Assembly: GCF_902362185.1 (NCBI RefSeq)
Contig: NC_044503.1
Location: 16,495,957 to 16,559,956, forward strand
Length of the DNA stretch: 64,000 nt
Direction of reading: 5' to 3'
Source of the DNA: Chanos chanos
Lineage: Eukaryota; Chordata; Actinopteri; Gonorynchiformes; Chanidae
Each line of letters begins with the position of its first letter. The first letter of the stretch is position 1. The translations under genes were made by a program, and so were the position numbers. Shown one piece after another: positions 10,861-33,619 of this stretch. The notes under the pieces are model-generated. The model searched no databases. It was not told where the DNA came from and was given only the letters and a program-made list of their open reading frames with translations.

Positions 10861-12198
10861 GTGAGTTTGCAACCTTATTTCATTGTGGCAGTTTGTTATG
10901 TTTTGAAGTGTGTTTGCAGGGGATCTAATCTTACCGCAGTTCGCGTGCAGTTGACGGTAGCCATTTAGCGCGCAAAGCTAGATCCGTATTAGCCACCTAG
11001 AACAGTGGCGGCTATCCATATAGTTAGCACGGTTAGCTAACGAAAATCGGGAGCAGTCAGAACAAGGACTTAGTTAGCATTTTGCTAATCTAGCTAGCAT
11101 ACTTTCAGCTTTTAGCTATGAAGGGCCTTTTAGTCTTATCAGCGAAAGACATCATTTAGCGTCGGGACTTTGGAATTGACACAGATTTTGGTCTGAAAGA
11201 GAGGACATGTGGGTCTACAAGCGGAAATGGCACCGAAAGTTGACAATGCCCATTGTTGGTTTTGTAGCCAAAATGAACATTTCACTAAGCAGGACTAGCT
11301 ATTGTCGGTAGTTATTTAGCTAACTAGCTCTTTTTAACCGACTGCATGGAACGTGTATCTCGTAGATCTTTGGCCTCCGGCGCTAACGTCATGATTTGTA
11401 GAATTACAGTTGATGTAATGAAGGCTATCGAGCTAACAAGATAATTCATAGCGATATTCTAGGCGCTTAAGCTATACGCGGCCTATCATTACATTAACGT
11501 CAATGTAATGCTAAAAATGCTCATCACGTTAGCTCGGTGAGACATATCGTGTTGAATTAACGTCTAAACCTCGCGCGAACATGAATTAAAAATTTCATCT
11601 ATATTGTGAGGACTTGCATCGCAGTTGTGTGGTTTCTAAAAGGGAAAGCGGGTACATGTGTGTTAAATAGGTCGTGTCCTAATTAGCATGTAAAATCTTG
11701 GAATCTGTACCGTGTGACAGGCATACAACCCTCTTAAAATGCAGTTGAATGGGAGTGTCTCCAGCAGTGCGATGCAAGGGATGTCCTACTACAATGACAT
11801 CATACCCTGCGCGCACTGAAACGGGTTTTGTGAGGGAAAGATGAAACTGTAGCCTTACCTTATCAGCGGCAGTAAACTAATTAACGCCTGGAATGTGATT
11901 TTTGAAGTACATAGTTGTTATGGCTAGGATATAGGTTGATTCACTTTCAACCAGGAAACAGACTGAATATTAAGTCAAATGAGCCAAAGTATTCACGTGA
12001 TATCATCTCACTTTGCTCTCTCCAAAAGTAGTCTTCTGGAAAGGAACATCATTAACACAAATAATTAAATATCTCATCAACAGTATAAGCACATTATTTA
12101 CAACAGGTAACACCTTATGTAGCATATGGGCCCATGCTGTTTTTAAGTGGTTAACTGCAAAGTTATTTAACCTAGGTCTTTTTTGTCCTCCTATATAG
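10861..12198 (+). other. ywhab: ywhab intron 1, rich in TTAGC/GCTAGC words
   Basis: A 1.3-kb first intron with no coding potential. Between about 10960 and 11540 the words TTAGC, GCTAA, GCTAGC and TAGCTA occur many times on both strands (for example 11018-11041, 11069-11100 and 11311-11330), in the CpG-retaining part nearest the promoter. Nothing else is recognised. Confidence 0.5.
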
Positions 12199-13662
<1,464 letters not shown>

Positions 13663-14208
13663 AGGAGCCGCACCACTCCAGACACCTGCACACACTCATC
13701 TTAAACACACAAACGGCTTCCCTCCCCCCTTCCCCCCGCCCCACCCCACTCAGCCCCCAGCCCCTCCGAGTCGCGCCTGATCTGACACACAAAAGCCCCT
13801 CACACACACTCACACACAGACACACACATTGGGGGGCCCACAGGGTGCAGATGTTAGCAGGTCCAATTATATTTTTTTTTTGTTTGTTTTTGTTTTCCTG
13901 TTCGTGAGTTTAATGTGGTTGTATTGAGTAGTGAGTACATATTCTTTGTGTGTGTCTTGTGTTTGTGTGTGTGAATGAGAGCGAGTGTTATGTGAGAGTG
14001 AGTGAGTGTATGCGCTTGTGTGTATGTTTGAGAATGTGTGAGCATGTGTGTATTGGGGGTCGGGGGTTGTGAACTCTAATCGTCCTTCCTGATAATTCCT
14101 TTTTTTTCCCACCCTAGCTGGTTGTGCATTTTTCATCCTTTTTTGTTATGGTCATATTTTTTTTTTAGTGTAATTCATCATGGTATTTACAGGTTTTATT
14201 GTATGGTT

Positions 14209-14214
14209 ATTAAA
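14209..14214 (+). terminator. ywhab: Poly(A) signal of ywhab (ATTAAA)
   Basis: ATTAAA about 550 bases after the stop, in a T-rich 3' UTR. The UTR also holds runs of GT and T (about 13870-14160) and no further gene. Confidence 0.5.
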
Positions 14215-14234
14215 CTGGCAGTTTATTTTCACCA

Positions 14235-15000
14235 AACACTGTAATGCTGAGTTTTGTATCTTTTTTTTTTGTTTGTTTGTTTTTGTTTTGTTTTGACCTG
14301 TGGTACTATGCTTCTCAATTTGGATATCTGGTCTCGTTGCTGGGGTTATTCACTTAATACCCAACACAGACCCACGGTCGGCTGGCCATTTCATAAAGTA
14401 AATGTCTGAAAAGTAAAAATTCAGTTGATATTGTGTCTTATTTTAAGAATCACATTGCAAACACAAGTCAGACAGTGGTAAGAAAACGTAAGTTATGTGT
14501 TAGACATTGTATTTGTTTGAGAGGACTAAATGTGCTGCTTTACAGTTCCACACTTGCTTACTAATTTACCACGTCACAGCGACGTTGAATCCGCCTTTTG
14601 ACGGAACAAGATGCATCATTCACGAGAAATGACCTGAAATTTGTGCCACAAATATTCTCCCTTGTCCTCACATGATTAAATTACGTTCATGATTCACGTC
14701 TTTAAATGTTTTGGCCATTCATTTGCACACTAAAATTATGAATCACAAGTCTTCAACCAATTTGGAGGCGGCAACAACAACAAAAAACGACTACAGTGAC
14801 ACGGGATTTGTAGCGGTTCAAATTTGTTTGAATGTCGCTACAGGGAGTGTGGTAGTCGTGCCTTAAAATTGCTTTGTGAAAGGCCCAGGAACTATTTTTT
14901 GACGCGGAACGCATTTCGAATTTCAAGAAAGTGTACAAATGACATTCAATTAACGTGAGCATGCAAGGAACTACCAGGTGTTTCTCCGCATCAATTAAAT
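14235..15000. other. ywhab-pabpc1l spacer
   Basis: AT-rich unique-looking sequence with no coding potential or recognised repeat. The right end, about 14960-15000, should contain the pabpc1l promoter; no TATA box or obvious motif was seen. Confidence 0.4.
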
Positions 15001-15090
15001 TAAAACAAAAACATTCACGAAGAAGTTCCGACCACAGAACTACTCAAGTGATAGCCTGAATTCTTTCCTGGATTCGTATCACTGATTAAG
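15000..15090 (+). other. pabpc1l: Possible 5' noncoding exon of pabpc1l
   Basis: A strong donor (TAAG|GTAAGTA at 15090/15091) ends a stretch lacking an ATG. The coding part of pabpc1l begins 2 kb later, just after an acceptor-like TTGCTTCCAG or TGCAG at about 17051-17058. A split 5' UTR is plausible but is inferred from splice consensus only. Confidence 0.35.
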
Positions 15091-16505
15091 GTAAGTACAA
15101 TGAACCATTTTTATTTCTCTAATATAAATTAGTCTTTCTTCGGATGTAACTATCGTTTCGTCTGTCCTGGTAAACTGAACATCTCTGGACGTTGCTAATA
15201 CTTATTCAGGACTGAGGATAGCTGTTGCCAAACTTATCTCGCCAGTTTGCACTAATCATTGGTTAGGCTGTATTTAGACTATTTATCTATGTATTATCAT
15301 TAAGTGAGGATTAACTTACCTTCTTTCACAGTATTGGATACAAAATGTTATTGTGACTTGAATAACAAAAGCCATGCATGCATCTATTATTAGTTGTTTT
15401 ATTTGAGCTAGTGACTTTAGCTATCTTTGTTGTGAAGCCCTCATATAGGACATACTGGTGGCATAGATATGGAGTTTAACAATGCGACAGCATAAGTACT
15501 CCAAATAAATCTATGCTTAAGAAAGTAGACTGAAGAAAGTGAATTAGCTTGTCAAGGCGGTGCTTGTCAATTAGAGGTGGTTTCACCCCTGAACACTGCT
15601 TTGCTAGCTTGATGAACATTTCACTTTACCGCTACAAGGGATCGCCATGGAGAGCCCACGCGATTCTTTGCTTATAGATTACAACTGTAAAGAAATTACC
15701 TCAGCTCAATCAAATGTGTTTTAACGATAGTTGACGACAGAATACGCGATTTTCTAAGCGCTAGATACATCATAGCTACTGTAACCTGTTTTGGGAAGAA
15801 TGCAAAGAATTCTGTCTTTGATGAGTGAATTTGGGTACATTTGCTGTTGTGCTCTGCTCAAAATGGTCAGCACTTTCTGGCATTTACACGATTTTCCTCC
15901 ATAAGTGAGTTTCCTCTCTAATATACGTGACAGCCAAACACGTAGGCTTTGAAGTTATCGGATTTCAGAAGAGAACCGTTAAATTAGTCTGGTTAGTCTC
16001 AGTAGGCGGGATAGCTTTATCAACACATAGATAGCGGTGGATTTGAAAGACAGATCTGCACCTGATTGAAAATAAGAAATGTAACGCCCAATGTAAATAC
16101 ACTTGGGCGTTAAGTCTCTCAGGTTTTCTCGTCGTTTCTTTTGTAGGTTATTAGGGGGTAAATTCACGCATTTTACATTTTGACATTTGAGCCCGATTTC
16201 CTGCTAGAATTGGACAAGATCACGCACGTTACGTGACCTCGTACACGCTGGAAATACACACACACACACACAAACTTTTTTTTAAAGTGACTACCACTGC
16301 GGAGTAGTAAATTAAGTCAATGAGGTGTGAGTGCATTTTGGCTGTTATGAAAAATTAACGATTCTTGTCGGACGTAGGCGCCCGAATCTTTAAAATCCCA
16401 GGCATTTAAAACCCTCCGAAGTACCAGCAAACATCCAGATGCAACTTTTAATTAGCACACTTATAAGTCACATTTTGCTTGTTGATAGATCGACACGATG
16501 AGAGG

Positions 16506-16714
16506 ACAGTGTACAGCGGTGGAAAAAGTAGAGGTATTCTTGCATTAAAAAGTACTCTAAGCAGAGTTAATGTCTCCTGAAAAATACTTGAGTAAAATAG
16601 TCACTCATTTACAATTTACAATTTACAAAAACGGTTGTCAGTTTAACTCTACTTGGAGTAGTTTTTTTAAACAAAAGTACTTCTACTTTTACTTTTTCCA
16701 CCCCTGACAGTGTA
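16506..16714. mobile_element. hAT-type MITE, 193 bp, with 8-bp target duplication
   Basis: A non-autonomous DNA transposon at 16514-16706. Its ends are inverted repeats of about 17 bp (CAGCGGTGGAAAAAGTA at the left; reverse complement of TACTTTTTCCACCCCTG at the right). It is flanked by a perfect 8-bp direct repeat ACAGTGTA (16506-16513 and 16707-16714), diagnostic of hAT insertion. No transposase is encoded. It lies about 350 bp upstream of the pabpc1l start codon. Confidence 0.88.
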
Positions 16715-17023
16715 AAAATACAGTCAGTCAGCTTCAGTGTTTTGATATTAGCTCATGGTGGAAGTCCTCCTGAAACTTAGCCTAGTCTACTTCACATGGC
16801 TTGCCTTGTATGGCTTTCTTCTGATGAGTAATGACTGGTTCACTGAATTTCTTCCACATAATTCTTTTCTCTATAGCTTTCTTCCTTCTTAGTTTTATTC
16901 AGGTGTGTTCGCACTTTGAGGTTCTGTAAAAGCACACATAGAGATTTATCCAAATGCTTTTTGCACTGTATCTCTCCTGGTACTTAACCCACCAAAGCCA
17001 GATGACCAGCAGGTGTGAGTTAA

Positions 17024-25685
<8,662 letters not shown>

Positions 25686-26542
25686 AGAGCCCCTTCAGGT
25701 AATATTTAAACACACACACACACACTCTGTCTCCTACATTCCATATTTATTCACAGCATCCTGTTCACTCTCCATGACACAGAGAGGTGAGAGAGTAAAA
25801 CATGTAACAGGAGGTGCAAGTGTATGAAACTGTTTCTGTCAACTGAAGGAGGAAAACTTCAGGACACCTTTAGCTGACAGCCCGTTTTTACAGCCCTCCT
25901 CAATTTTCCCTCTAAATGGCCGTCGCTGTGACTGGTCGGTGTGGCATTGTGTTCTGGTCAGAGTTCAGTCTGGACTATGACTTGTCTTGTGGATCGCAGA
26001 GTTTGTGGAGAGGGTTAGCAGTAGGTTTTAACTTAACATGAAAGCTTGTATTGTTATTGTTGCTTTCAGTCCTGTGCTCAGATCCAGTGTCTGCAGTTAT
26101 TCTTGTTCTTTCGATAATTTATTTATTTATTGTGTGTGGAGAGAAAAATTACACCAGGTGAAATAAATATAGTCTTTTATAGTTTTGTGTGCGAATGTTT
26201 CCACCTTTGGTTCATATGTTTTCATACTGAGTTTATAAGTGAAACAGTAGTGAGCAGTTTCCTTTTGAAACTAAAATGCTTAAAAAGACTTAAAAATTCA
26301 CTCTCCCAGTTCATATTTTTGTGCTCTTTTTCCCCCTTTGCCTTTAGACATGACACTGTCAGATTGTCTCTCTCTAACTGTTGACTGTGTTTGTGCAGTA
26401 AGTGTAATTGTGTTTCTGTAGTGTGCTCTGTCGTTGTGAGTTCTATTAGTAATATATTTATCACATTATTTGGATGTGAGATGATGTGATAATTGTCCAT
26501 ACGCAGTTTTACTGATGTATCCTTTTCTTTTCCATCCCACAG

Positions 26543-26801
26543 GAAAGAGTGCTGAAGTTCCACGTTTTGCTGAAGGAGGAAAAATGAAACAGAAAAAAAG
26601 TAAAACTTTGAAACAAAAAAAAGAAAAAAAAAAATTGTTTGTAAACCGCACTTTTGGCTCCCAGGTAGCAACATGAAGCATTGACTGGTTCAGAATGTCT
26701 GTATGGGCTTTGGAGTTTGTTCTACTTTTGTTTGTTTATTTAAAAAAAAGGTGGGGAGGAAAAAAATGAAATGTTTATGTGAATTTTCTTTATGCATTAA
26801 A
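26543..26801 (+). other. pabpc1l: pabpc1l terminal 3' UTR exon and ATTAAA poly(A) signal
   Basis: A donor-like CAG|GTAATA at 25698/25699, 13 bases after the stop, and an acceptor CCCACAG at 26542 suggest an intron inside the 3' UTR, as known for PABPC1-type genes. The exon ends after ATTAAA at 26796-26801. Whether the 3' UTR intron is always removed cannot be told from DNA. Confidence 0.55.
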
Positions 26802-26819
26802 AAGTCAAAGTCAGAATGT

Positions 26820-27731
26820 GTTCTGTTCATTATTGTGTTGTTGGTTATGTAACACCACAGACATGCAGGGAAGATTAATACTGATGCTCTATATCAGTCC
26901 TTTCAGTATTACTGTAACACCTGTCCTAAACCTGTAAAAAAAAAAAAAAAAAAAAAGCAAAAGCCAACTTCTCATTTTTATTAGTGACTAGCTAGCATGT
27001 TTTAGACTATGATGTCTGAAGAGATGGAGTAAGAGGGTACAGAGAATATGAGGCAGAGGGAGAGAGGGGGAGAGTAATTATTTATGGGAGAGTTAGGGTA
27101 AGGGACTTTTTTTCCTTTGTATTGTGAGACAAACCTAAACACTTCAACTTTGAACTGAGAGGTGACTGACATGTTTTAAAGTCACCCCAGGGTAGAGCGT
27201 GTCTTAATCAAAACTTGTGTCCATGTGTAAAATTAGCACAAACTCTAATGCTGAATTTGAGCAGGAGGAAACGATATGTAATGCTGGTTCTGACGTGATG
27301 GAATAAAGAATAAATAAATTCAGTGGCCGTCTGAGCACAGTTGCTTTTCAAAATATTTGCAAAACTCAAATGCACACAACATGAAACCTGAACCGAGCTG
27401 TTTTGTTTTCTCTAAGTTACATGTTATAATGAAATCTTTTTGAGATTTAATATGTGACAAGAGCAAAGAAATAAGAGGTGTCTTTTAAACATTGAATAAT
27501 AAATGTTGTTTGAAAACTCCTTCATGGCATGTGAAAGATAAGAAATGCACCACTGTGCATTTAGTCCTAACAAAAAATTCAACAGAAGTGAGCTGCGCTT
27601 AGAGGAAAATACTCATCAAAAACCATCAGCTCACCATCTCTCTCAGCGCTCTGCACAAATGTGTGTTCCTTTCACGGTACAGGGAATTTACAAGAGTCTT
27701 TGGTTGAAAGCATGTGGACTGATTGTGTGTG
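26820..27731. other. Spacer between pabpc1l and the odorant receptor
   Basis: AT-rich DNA with a run of about 20 A at 26937-26956 and no coding potential. No repeat family is recognised. Confidence 0.4.
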
Positions 27732-28664
27732 TCAAACTGTCGGGTCGACGGAGCCCTTAATGAGCCGACACAAAACCAGGCCCTCTAAGTGTTTTTTAAA
27801 GGTCTGGTCCCGGAGGCCGTAGATGAGCGGGCTGAGCAGTCGTGGCAGGATGCTGCTGATGATGTAGTTACAGAAGAGAATGACCGACCTGTAATCTGGG
27901 AAGAGCACAATCAGTGTGGCCTCCACTATGGGAGTCACGTAGGACGTCATGCAGAGCACCAGCTGTATCCCGTGCAGTAAGATGGTTCTCTGGGCCTTTT
28001 GGGCCTTGACCGGGTCTGAGGCGGCTGCCTTGGCTGAGAAGAGCACCCTGAAGTAGGTGTAGAAAAGTGTGACCCACACAAAACACAAGTGGCTGATGTT
28101 AGAGGCGAGATTATTGTCGATATTGTACTTGAGGCTGAAGATGTTGGCGTGGTAGCAGAGCCTGCCTGCGGTGAAGAAAGAGAGCGGTCGCAGGGCGAGA
28201 GTGATCAGGAGGTCTATGACGCCAGGCAGAGCACCCAAACACCAGATAATGGCAATTAGCATTTTAGTTCGTTGTACGGTGCAGATCAGGGAATGGTGAA
28301 GAGGGTAACAGACAGCCACAAAACGTTCCAGAGCCATTCCGGCCAGGTTGAGAGGCATGTTCTTGTGCACGTTGTTGGCGATGAGGATCAGAATGCAGCA
28401 CACGATAACGTTTAGGTCTCTTACCGTGTAACCCAGCACATGCAAGGCGACGGAAACAGACAGCATGATGATGTCGTTAAAGACCAGCTGCATGTAGAGA
28501 ATGTATCGGCTTTCGCTCCTGAGAGAGGGCGTCCTAACGAAGGTAAACACCAGCAGGCTGTTGATGGCGTTGATGATGATACCAAACAAGACCACGGTCA
28601 AGTTTTTAAAAACGACCTCTTCGAAAAAATCCTTGCGTCTGTCAGTCTCTGAACTGTTGTTCAT
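27732..28664 (-). CDS. Odorant receptor, fish 131-2-like type, single exon
   Basis: A seven-helix olfactory receptor expected on the surface of olfactory neurons, coupling to G-olf. The intronless frame from MNNSSETD (28664) gives 310 aa; an ATG 20 codons further upstream (28724) is also in frame, but the MNNSS start with its N-glycosylation site fits the family better. Family marks: KNLTVVLFGIIINAINSLLV in TM1, RYILYMQLVFNDIIML in TM2, PLNLAGMALERFVAVCYPLHH at the end of TM3 (ER in place of the common DRY), PLSFF in extracellular loop 2, KAQKAQRTILLHGIQL before TM6, and LSPLIYGLRDQTFKKH at the end of TM7. The length is normal and no break is seen, so it looks functional. It is the only receptor of its kind here, though fish OR genes usually cluster. 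The exact subfamily is from memory. Confidence 0.88.
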   Translation of the reverse strand: MNNSSETDRRKDFFEEVVFKNLTVVLFGIIINAINSLLVFTFVRTPSLRSESRYILYMQLVFNDIIMLSVSVALHVLGYTVRDLNVIVCCILILIANNVHKNMPLNLAGMALERFVAVCYPLHHSLICTVQRTKMLIAIIWCLGALPGVIDLLITLALRPLSFFTAGRLCYHANIFSLKYNIDNNLASNISHLCFVWVTLFYTYFRVLFSAKAAASDPVKAQKAQRTILLHGIQLVLCMTSYVTPIVEATLIVLFPDYRSVILFCNYIISSILPRLLSPLIYGLRDQTFKKHLEGLVLCRLIKGSVDPTV

Positions 28665-28724
28665 TTCTCCTGTTTCTAAAATTTTTTGTGTGTTCTGCGT
28701 GATAACCCAGAATATTTGGATCAA

Positions 28725-31700
28725 ATTGTAATTTATTACAATACACTCATATACAATATCAATTTAAAAACCGATCAAACATTTCCAGAAATCATCAACA
28801 ACAACAAAAAAACAGCCTGTCTTAACACACGACAGTTCAACGTTTCAGTTAAACAAAATGAAAGTGTGAATCTTTTCCAGATGTCAATGGGTGCCCTGTG
28901 TGGTGATTGAGATGGTTCCCTGTTTTCTCTCCTCTCCCTCTCTATTGTTGGATAAATGTGCGAGAGATATGAGAGACGTGATCAAGTCATGCTCACAGTC
29001 AGCAACTAAAATGTATAAACAATGTCTCTGGAGCTCATTTAATGTCAACACTCAGTCCCAGATGTTGAGTTTGGATCAGGGGGGGCCAAGTATATACCCC
29101 AAAGCAAATGTTGTGTTCTCATTAACCTTTTCCACAAGTTCTGAGGCTCACTCTAGAAAAGTTAAGTGTTCAAAGATTGATTCAAAATTGCTAAAAATAC
29201 AATGGAAGCATGGAGAGATGGATGTTTCATATGAATAAATCAGTATTTTCCTTATATATATAAAAAATAATTACATTTACTGCTTGCCCAGCTGAGGCAT
29301 ACCTATGCAAGCCCAATAAAACTTTTAGAAATCTACCTTACAATGTAAAATGTAATTTGATTTAAAAAGTTCAGCATTATGAATGAATGTTTCTGAGTTT
29401 TTTTTTTTTGTGATCCTGTCATTCAGACAAAGCATCTCTGAAAGATTTTGCACTGTGAGTACAGTGAGAAAGTAAAACATTACCTCCAATGTCTTTCTCA
29501 TGCCCAACTACGTTATACATTCAGAAGGTTAAGTTCTTTTGAAGGCATAAATGTAACTCAGTCTTACCTGATCTCTGTCTGTGATTCTTTCTAAACTATA
29601 GCAATACATACAAAATGGACAATAAAATAATTAGTACACCTCAGGTGTCCACTTGATTTTTAATTTAAGACAATATTGCTTTTTCTCATATTTTCACTGG
29701 GGTGCTGATAATGAAAAATATTGTTCAAAGGTTTTTCTTTATAAATTCATTTTGATTAAAAATCTCAATGTATTAAGGAAGACCATGGTTGCATGTCAAG
29801 TATTCTCCTGTGTAGCTATCAATATCAGAACATTGCACAAATGTCATGTCAATATTAGTTTAAGTTTCAGTGTCTTTGGTTGAAACGGTCATGCCTTTTG
29901 TCCTCATAAAAATTTTTGCTCAAAAAATTCCATCAAAAATTCTATCTTTGTGACCTATGAGTTGGTTGTGTCTGTATTTTTCAGTGGTTTAGGAATAAAA
30001 CGAACAAAAAAAGCAAACAAAAAAAAACAAAACTTGTGTCAAGTACCTGTCTTTATCTTGTTTTTTGTTGCCATTCCACTGTTTTCATCTGTAGAGGTAT
30101 TAAATTATGAAAATATATAAGGTTTCATGTATATGCATTTACACCCTCATATGAATAATATGGAAACAGTGTTTTTATCACACTTCACAGGGAATGCATC
30201 AAATGGTTTGAAATCATGAAATGGGTAAATTTATCCCACCTCTGCTCCATCACTCATCACACACAAACCACTGATGTATGTTAAAATGGACCAGCCCAAG
30301 AAACCCCAGTAAACTGCATTTAAATCATGAAAATCAGCATTACAAAGTACAAAATAAAGCTGTTGTGTGAATACCAACCCTCAGAACTGAGCTATAATTT
30401 ATAATAACTACCACTTACAGGAACCTCTGGCTTCTTTTCAATAAACATGTCTGTTTATGTAGACGCTAAACATACAAGCATTTAATGTGAACGCACAAAA
30501 GCACAAAAAATGTTACTTAAACTCATGGAAAAGACAAAAAAAATTTGTGATGTTTGTATGAGATGACCTTAAATGCGCTTAAGAGAGGAAGTTATACATT
30601 TGATATGCAAATTAGTAACCAGTGCAAACCACTTTTGGTTGTGATAAGTGCTTTGATCAGTCGCCCATGTCTTCCTGTTACACTTGTATTGACGCACCAT
30701 ATACCATACAGACACCATGTACACTTAATGTAATCCTGAGACAACCAAGTCATCAGTTTCTTTGTAACTTCTTTTAGTTTTGTAATTTCATTTATTCTGA
30801 ATAAATCTGGAGTACTTCAACCTTTGTTTTTGTTATTGCTGGCCTTCCAAGCTGGACAGAGTGATTGCAGTATAAGCTTTCCCACTGTGTTTTTCCAGAA
30901 TTTAGATCTATAATGGTATTAAGAGTTAGTTAGTTAGTCATATGGACTGTAACGAGTATGACGCAAGAACAGGTGAATATATGCTGAGGTAAAAGTAGTT
31001 GTAATTTGTTGATCTTGTTTTGTTGCATTTGGTTTTAATTTCATAATTTCTCAGTGTAATTGAGAGTATAGCACTAAAATTGGCCTCTTCAGAGGACATT
31101 GAGAGTTTTTTGAATATGATCTCAAATTTTTCTGCCAGTCCATTTGTCCTAATTTTGTGTGTTGTGTTTGGATATGGCGTGATAATTGCTATGGCATTAT
31201 TCCTAACCTTATGGAATAAATGCTTTGTTTTAAATGTCTTGTCTCTGTGGAGTGAGGTGGTTGAGTAAACAGGCCGTCTTTGGGGGGGTGGGGTGTTGAC
31301 ATTTCTCCTGTCCACTGAGCCTTGCATGAACATTACCTCTCTGATGGTAAACACAGGCCTCACTGAGGCACAACCAGCTCTCCCAGAAGGGGACTTCTGC
31401 AAACGTCTGGGCCAGGCAGGGCCCTGTTTTCAAACCCTAATGACAATGTCTGGGATTACTTCATTCTTAAGGGAAAACTCACAAAGTTAGTTTTATAACT
31501 GGCTTAGGAAAAAAAAAACATTGAAATTTAAAACTTAGGAAAATGAAAGTCATCAGCTTTTATCTGAGAGTTCATTAATCGATGTGACCTGAGGCTTGGA
31601 AGGTTTCACTAACTGTCCTGCCTCTGTCAAACCACAAGCAGATGTGGGTAAAGATTAAGAATGTTTCAAATGCAGTCATGTTATGAAAGAGGATTGTTGT

Positions 31701-32694
31701 AGAATCACTTAGCCTTAAAAGACATAAACTTTGCACATTTAAGTGGTTACAGCAGCAAAAACCATTGTGTGGTTTACCAGTGGAGGCTCTTCAGTTCACA
31801 ATACATTGTGTAGTGATTGAATATGTAAATCATACATGTGTAAGACAGTTTTGGATTTACTGTTTTATTACCCAAAGTGTTAACAGCACGGTATATTTAA
31901 ATATTAGAGGTAAAACGTACACATCATGATCTCTTCTGACACAGAAATGGCTCACAAACAGTTCTTTCACAGTGAGCATTGCATCGGCTGGATTATTTAT
32001 ACTAACACATGTCGGATAATGCTACTGGTGGAGTGACAAATGTTACAGATTGCTGCTCGACAGTTTTTATAATTACATTTGAGGGCTCAATCAGTGATTG
32101 AGGTTTCATGGCAATTTCTAATTTACACGTAACGATTGACTAATAAGACAGCGATCACAGTTTGGTACTTGGAAGCGCGATACTTCCAATATTTCAGCGA
32201 AAAGTCACAAAAAAACCCCCCAAAAAACCATTTGTCTACAGAATTTTATATTTTTCTCTCAGAAACATATATCTTTGTGGTTATATTGGAAGCAAAGCAC
32301 CAATGTAATTCCCAACCTTCAATTTAAAACCACTATTCTTACCAATACCCATATCTACTGTTTATTCAGCCACCACTCTTTCTGTTTCTATATCAGCTAC
32401 ATATTAAAACTAATTGCTATCTGAATACATAGTCCAGTGGATACATGTTTATAATGATATTTCTACTTCAGATGCTACATTTCAATATAGCTATTCACCA
32501 AAAACTCACACCATGGCGTTATTATGATCACATTTCCATTCAAGTTGTCAAATGCTTATGATGCGTAATCTGCATATTTAAATCCTGTTATGGTCTTGAC
32601 AGTGGTCACAGGATGGCAGCCGGGCCTCCGGAGCTTGATTACCAATGATCACGTGATGACATTGATGCCCATAGCTGGGAAACCGTCACCGCGG
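28725..32694. other. 4-kb AT-rich gap without recognised gene
   Basis: Scanning both strands shows only short open frames with no family resemblance. A 62-codon frame at 31080-31268 would encode one hydrophobic segment but starts at TTG and has no recognisable context. There are A/T-rich runs, and no identifiable transposon ends, tRNA-like box or long tandem array. The right end includes the 3' UTR of fmod, with a possible minus-strand poly(A) signal (TTTATT on +, 32361-32366). Confidence 0.45.
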
Positions 32695-33573
32695 TTACAG
32701 GCTGAAGCTACCGGCTAGGCGCAGACAGTACACAGTCTCCGGGGGCACGTCGCGGGAGCTGATCTCGTTGCCCTCAAGTCGTAACACGCGAATTTGGGAG
32801 TAATTTGTTATGTCCACAACCCTACAGAAACTGCTCAGAGAGAACTCTGAAGGGGAAATGTCAAAAACAACAACAACAACAACAAAAAAGACAATGAGTA
32901 GTGTGTTTGTCATAGCTGAATCACCCCTGGTGATGGTAAACAATGTACATCCACAATATTCCCCACATTAAACAGCATAGCACTGGTTCCAGTTCAGTGA
33001 TGGAATAAACTGGTGATAGTTGACCCCAAATACCCAACGACACCTGATAAAATCTGTTTCTATATCATGCATGTGAAACATGGCCAAAGTGATGGCCCTG
33101 TTCAGTGGACCCACCAGCTGGAGAGCAGTTCAGAGCAACTGTTTGAGTGATTTTGGTCGGGAGGCAACCAATCCCTTTGGGCTTTGTTCAATTTTTAATC
33201 TCTATATGTCAGTTTATGCAAAGTTTTCACATGTAATGCACTTTAAACAAACCAAATTCAGATAGGGAAGTGAACCATTATTTGAACTAAAAGAAAAAAG
33301 AATGTGGTTCTCAGATGTTCACATTGCTTGTTAAACTGGAGGAGGGTTCAGTTCTTCTTCTGGTTCCCTTCTGTTTTTATGGCATCTCTGTCCACTTTCC
33401 AGATCACATTCTTTTTGAACTCAGATCTTACCTACTTTAAACTGTGAATTGACACCAACCCTGCTCCCTCTACATGAAAACAGCAAAACATTACAACTGA
33501 CAAAACCTAAAAGGCCTGGTTTTGCAATATTATTAATTACCTGTTAATTACAAGAGACGAATAAAATGGGAGG

Positions 33574-33619
<46 letters not shown>

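Noticed and set aside
31080-31268. Small single-helix membrane protein frame
   Set aside because: It starts at TTG, has no Kozak context, splice context or known family, and such frames are common in AT-rich DNA.
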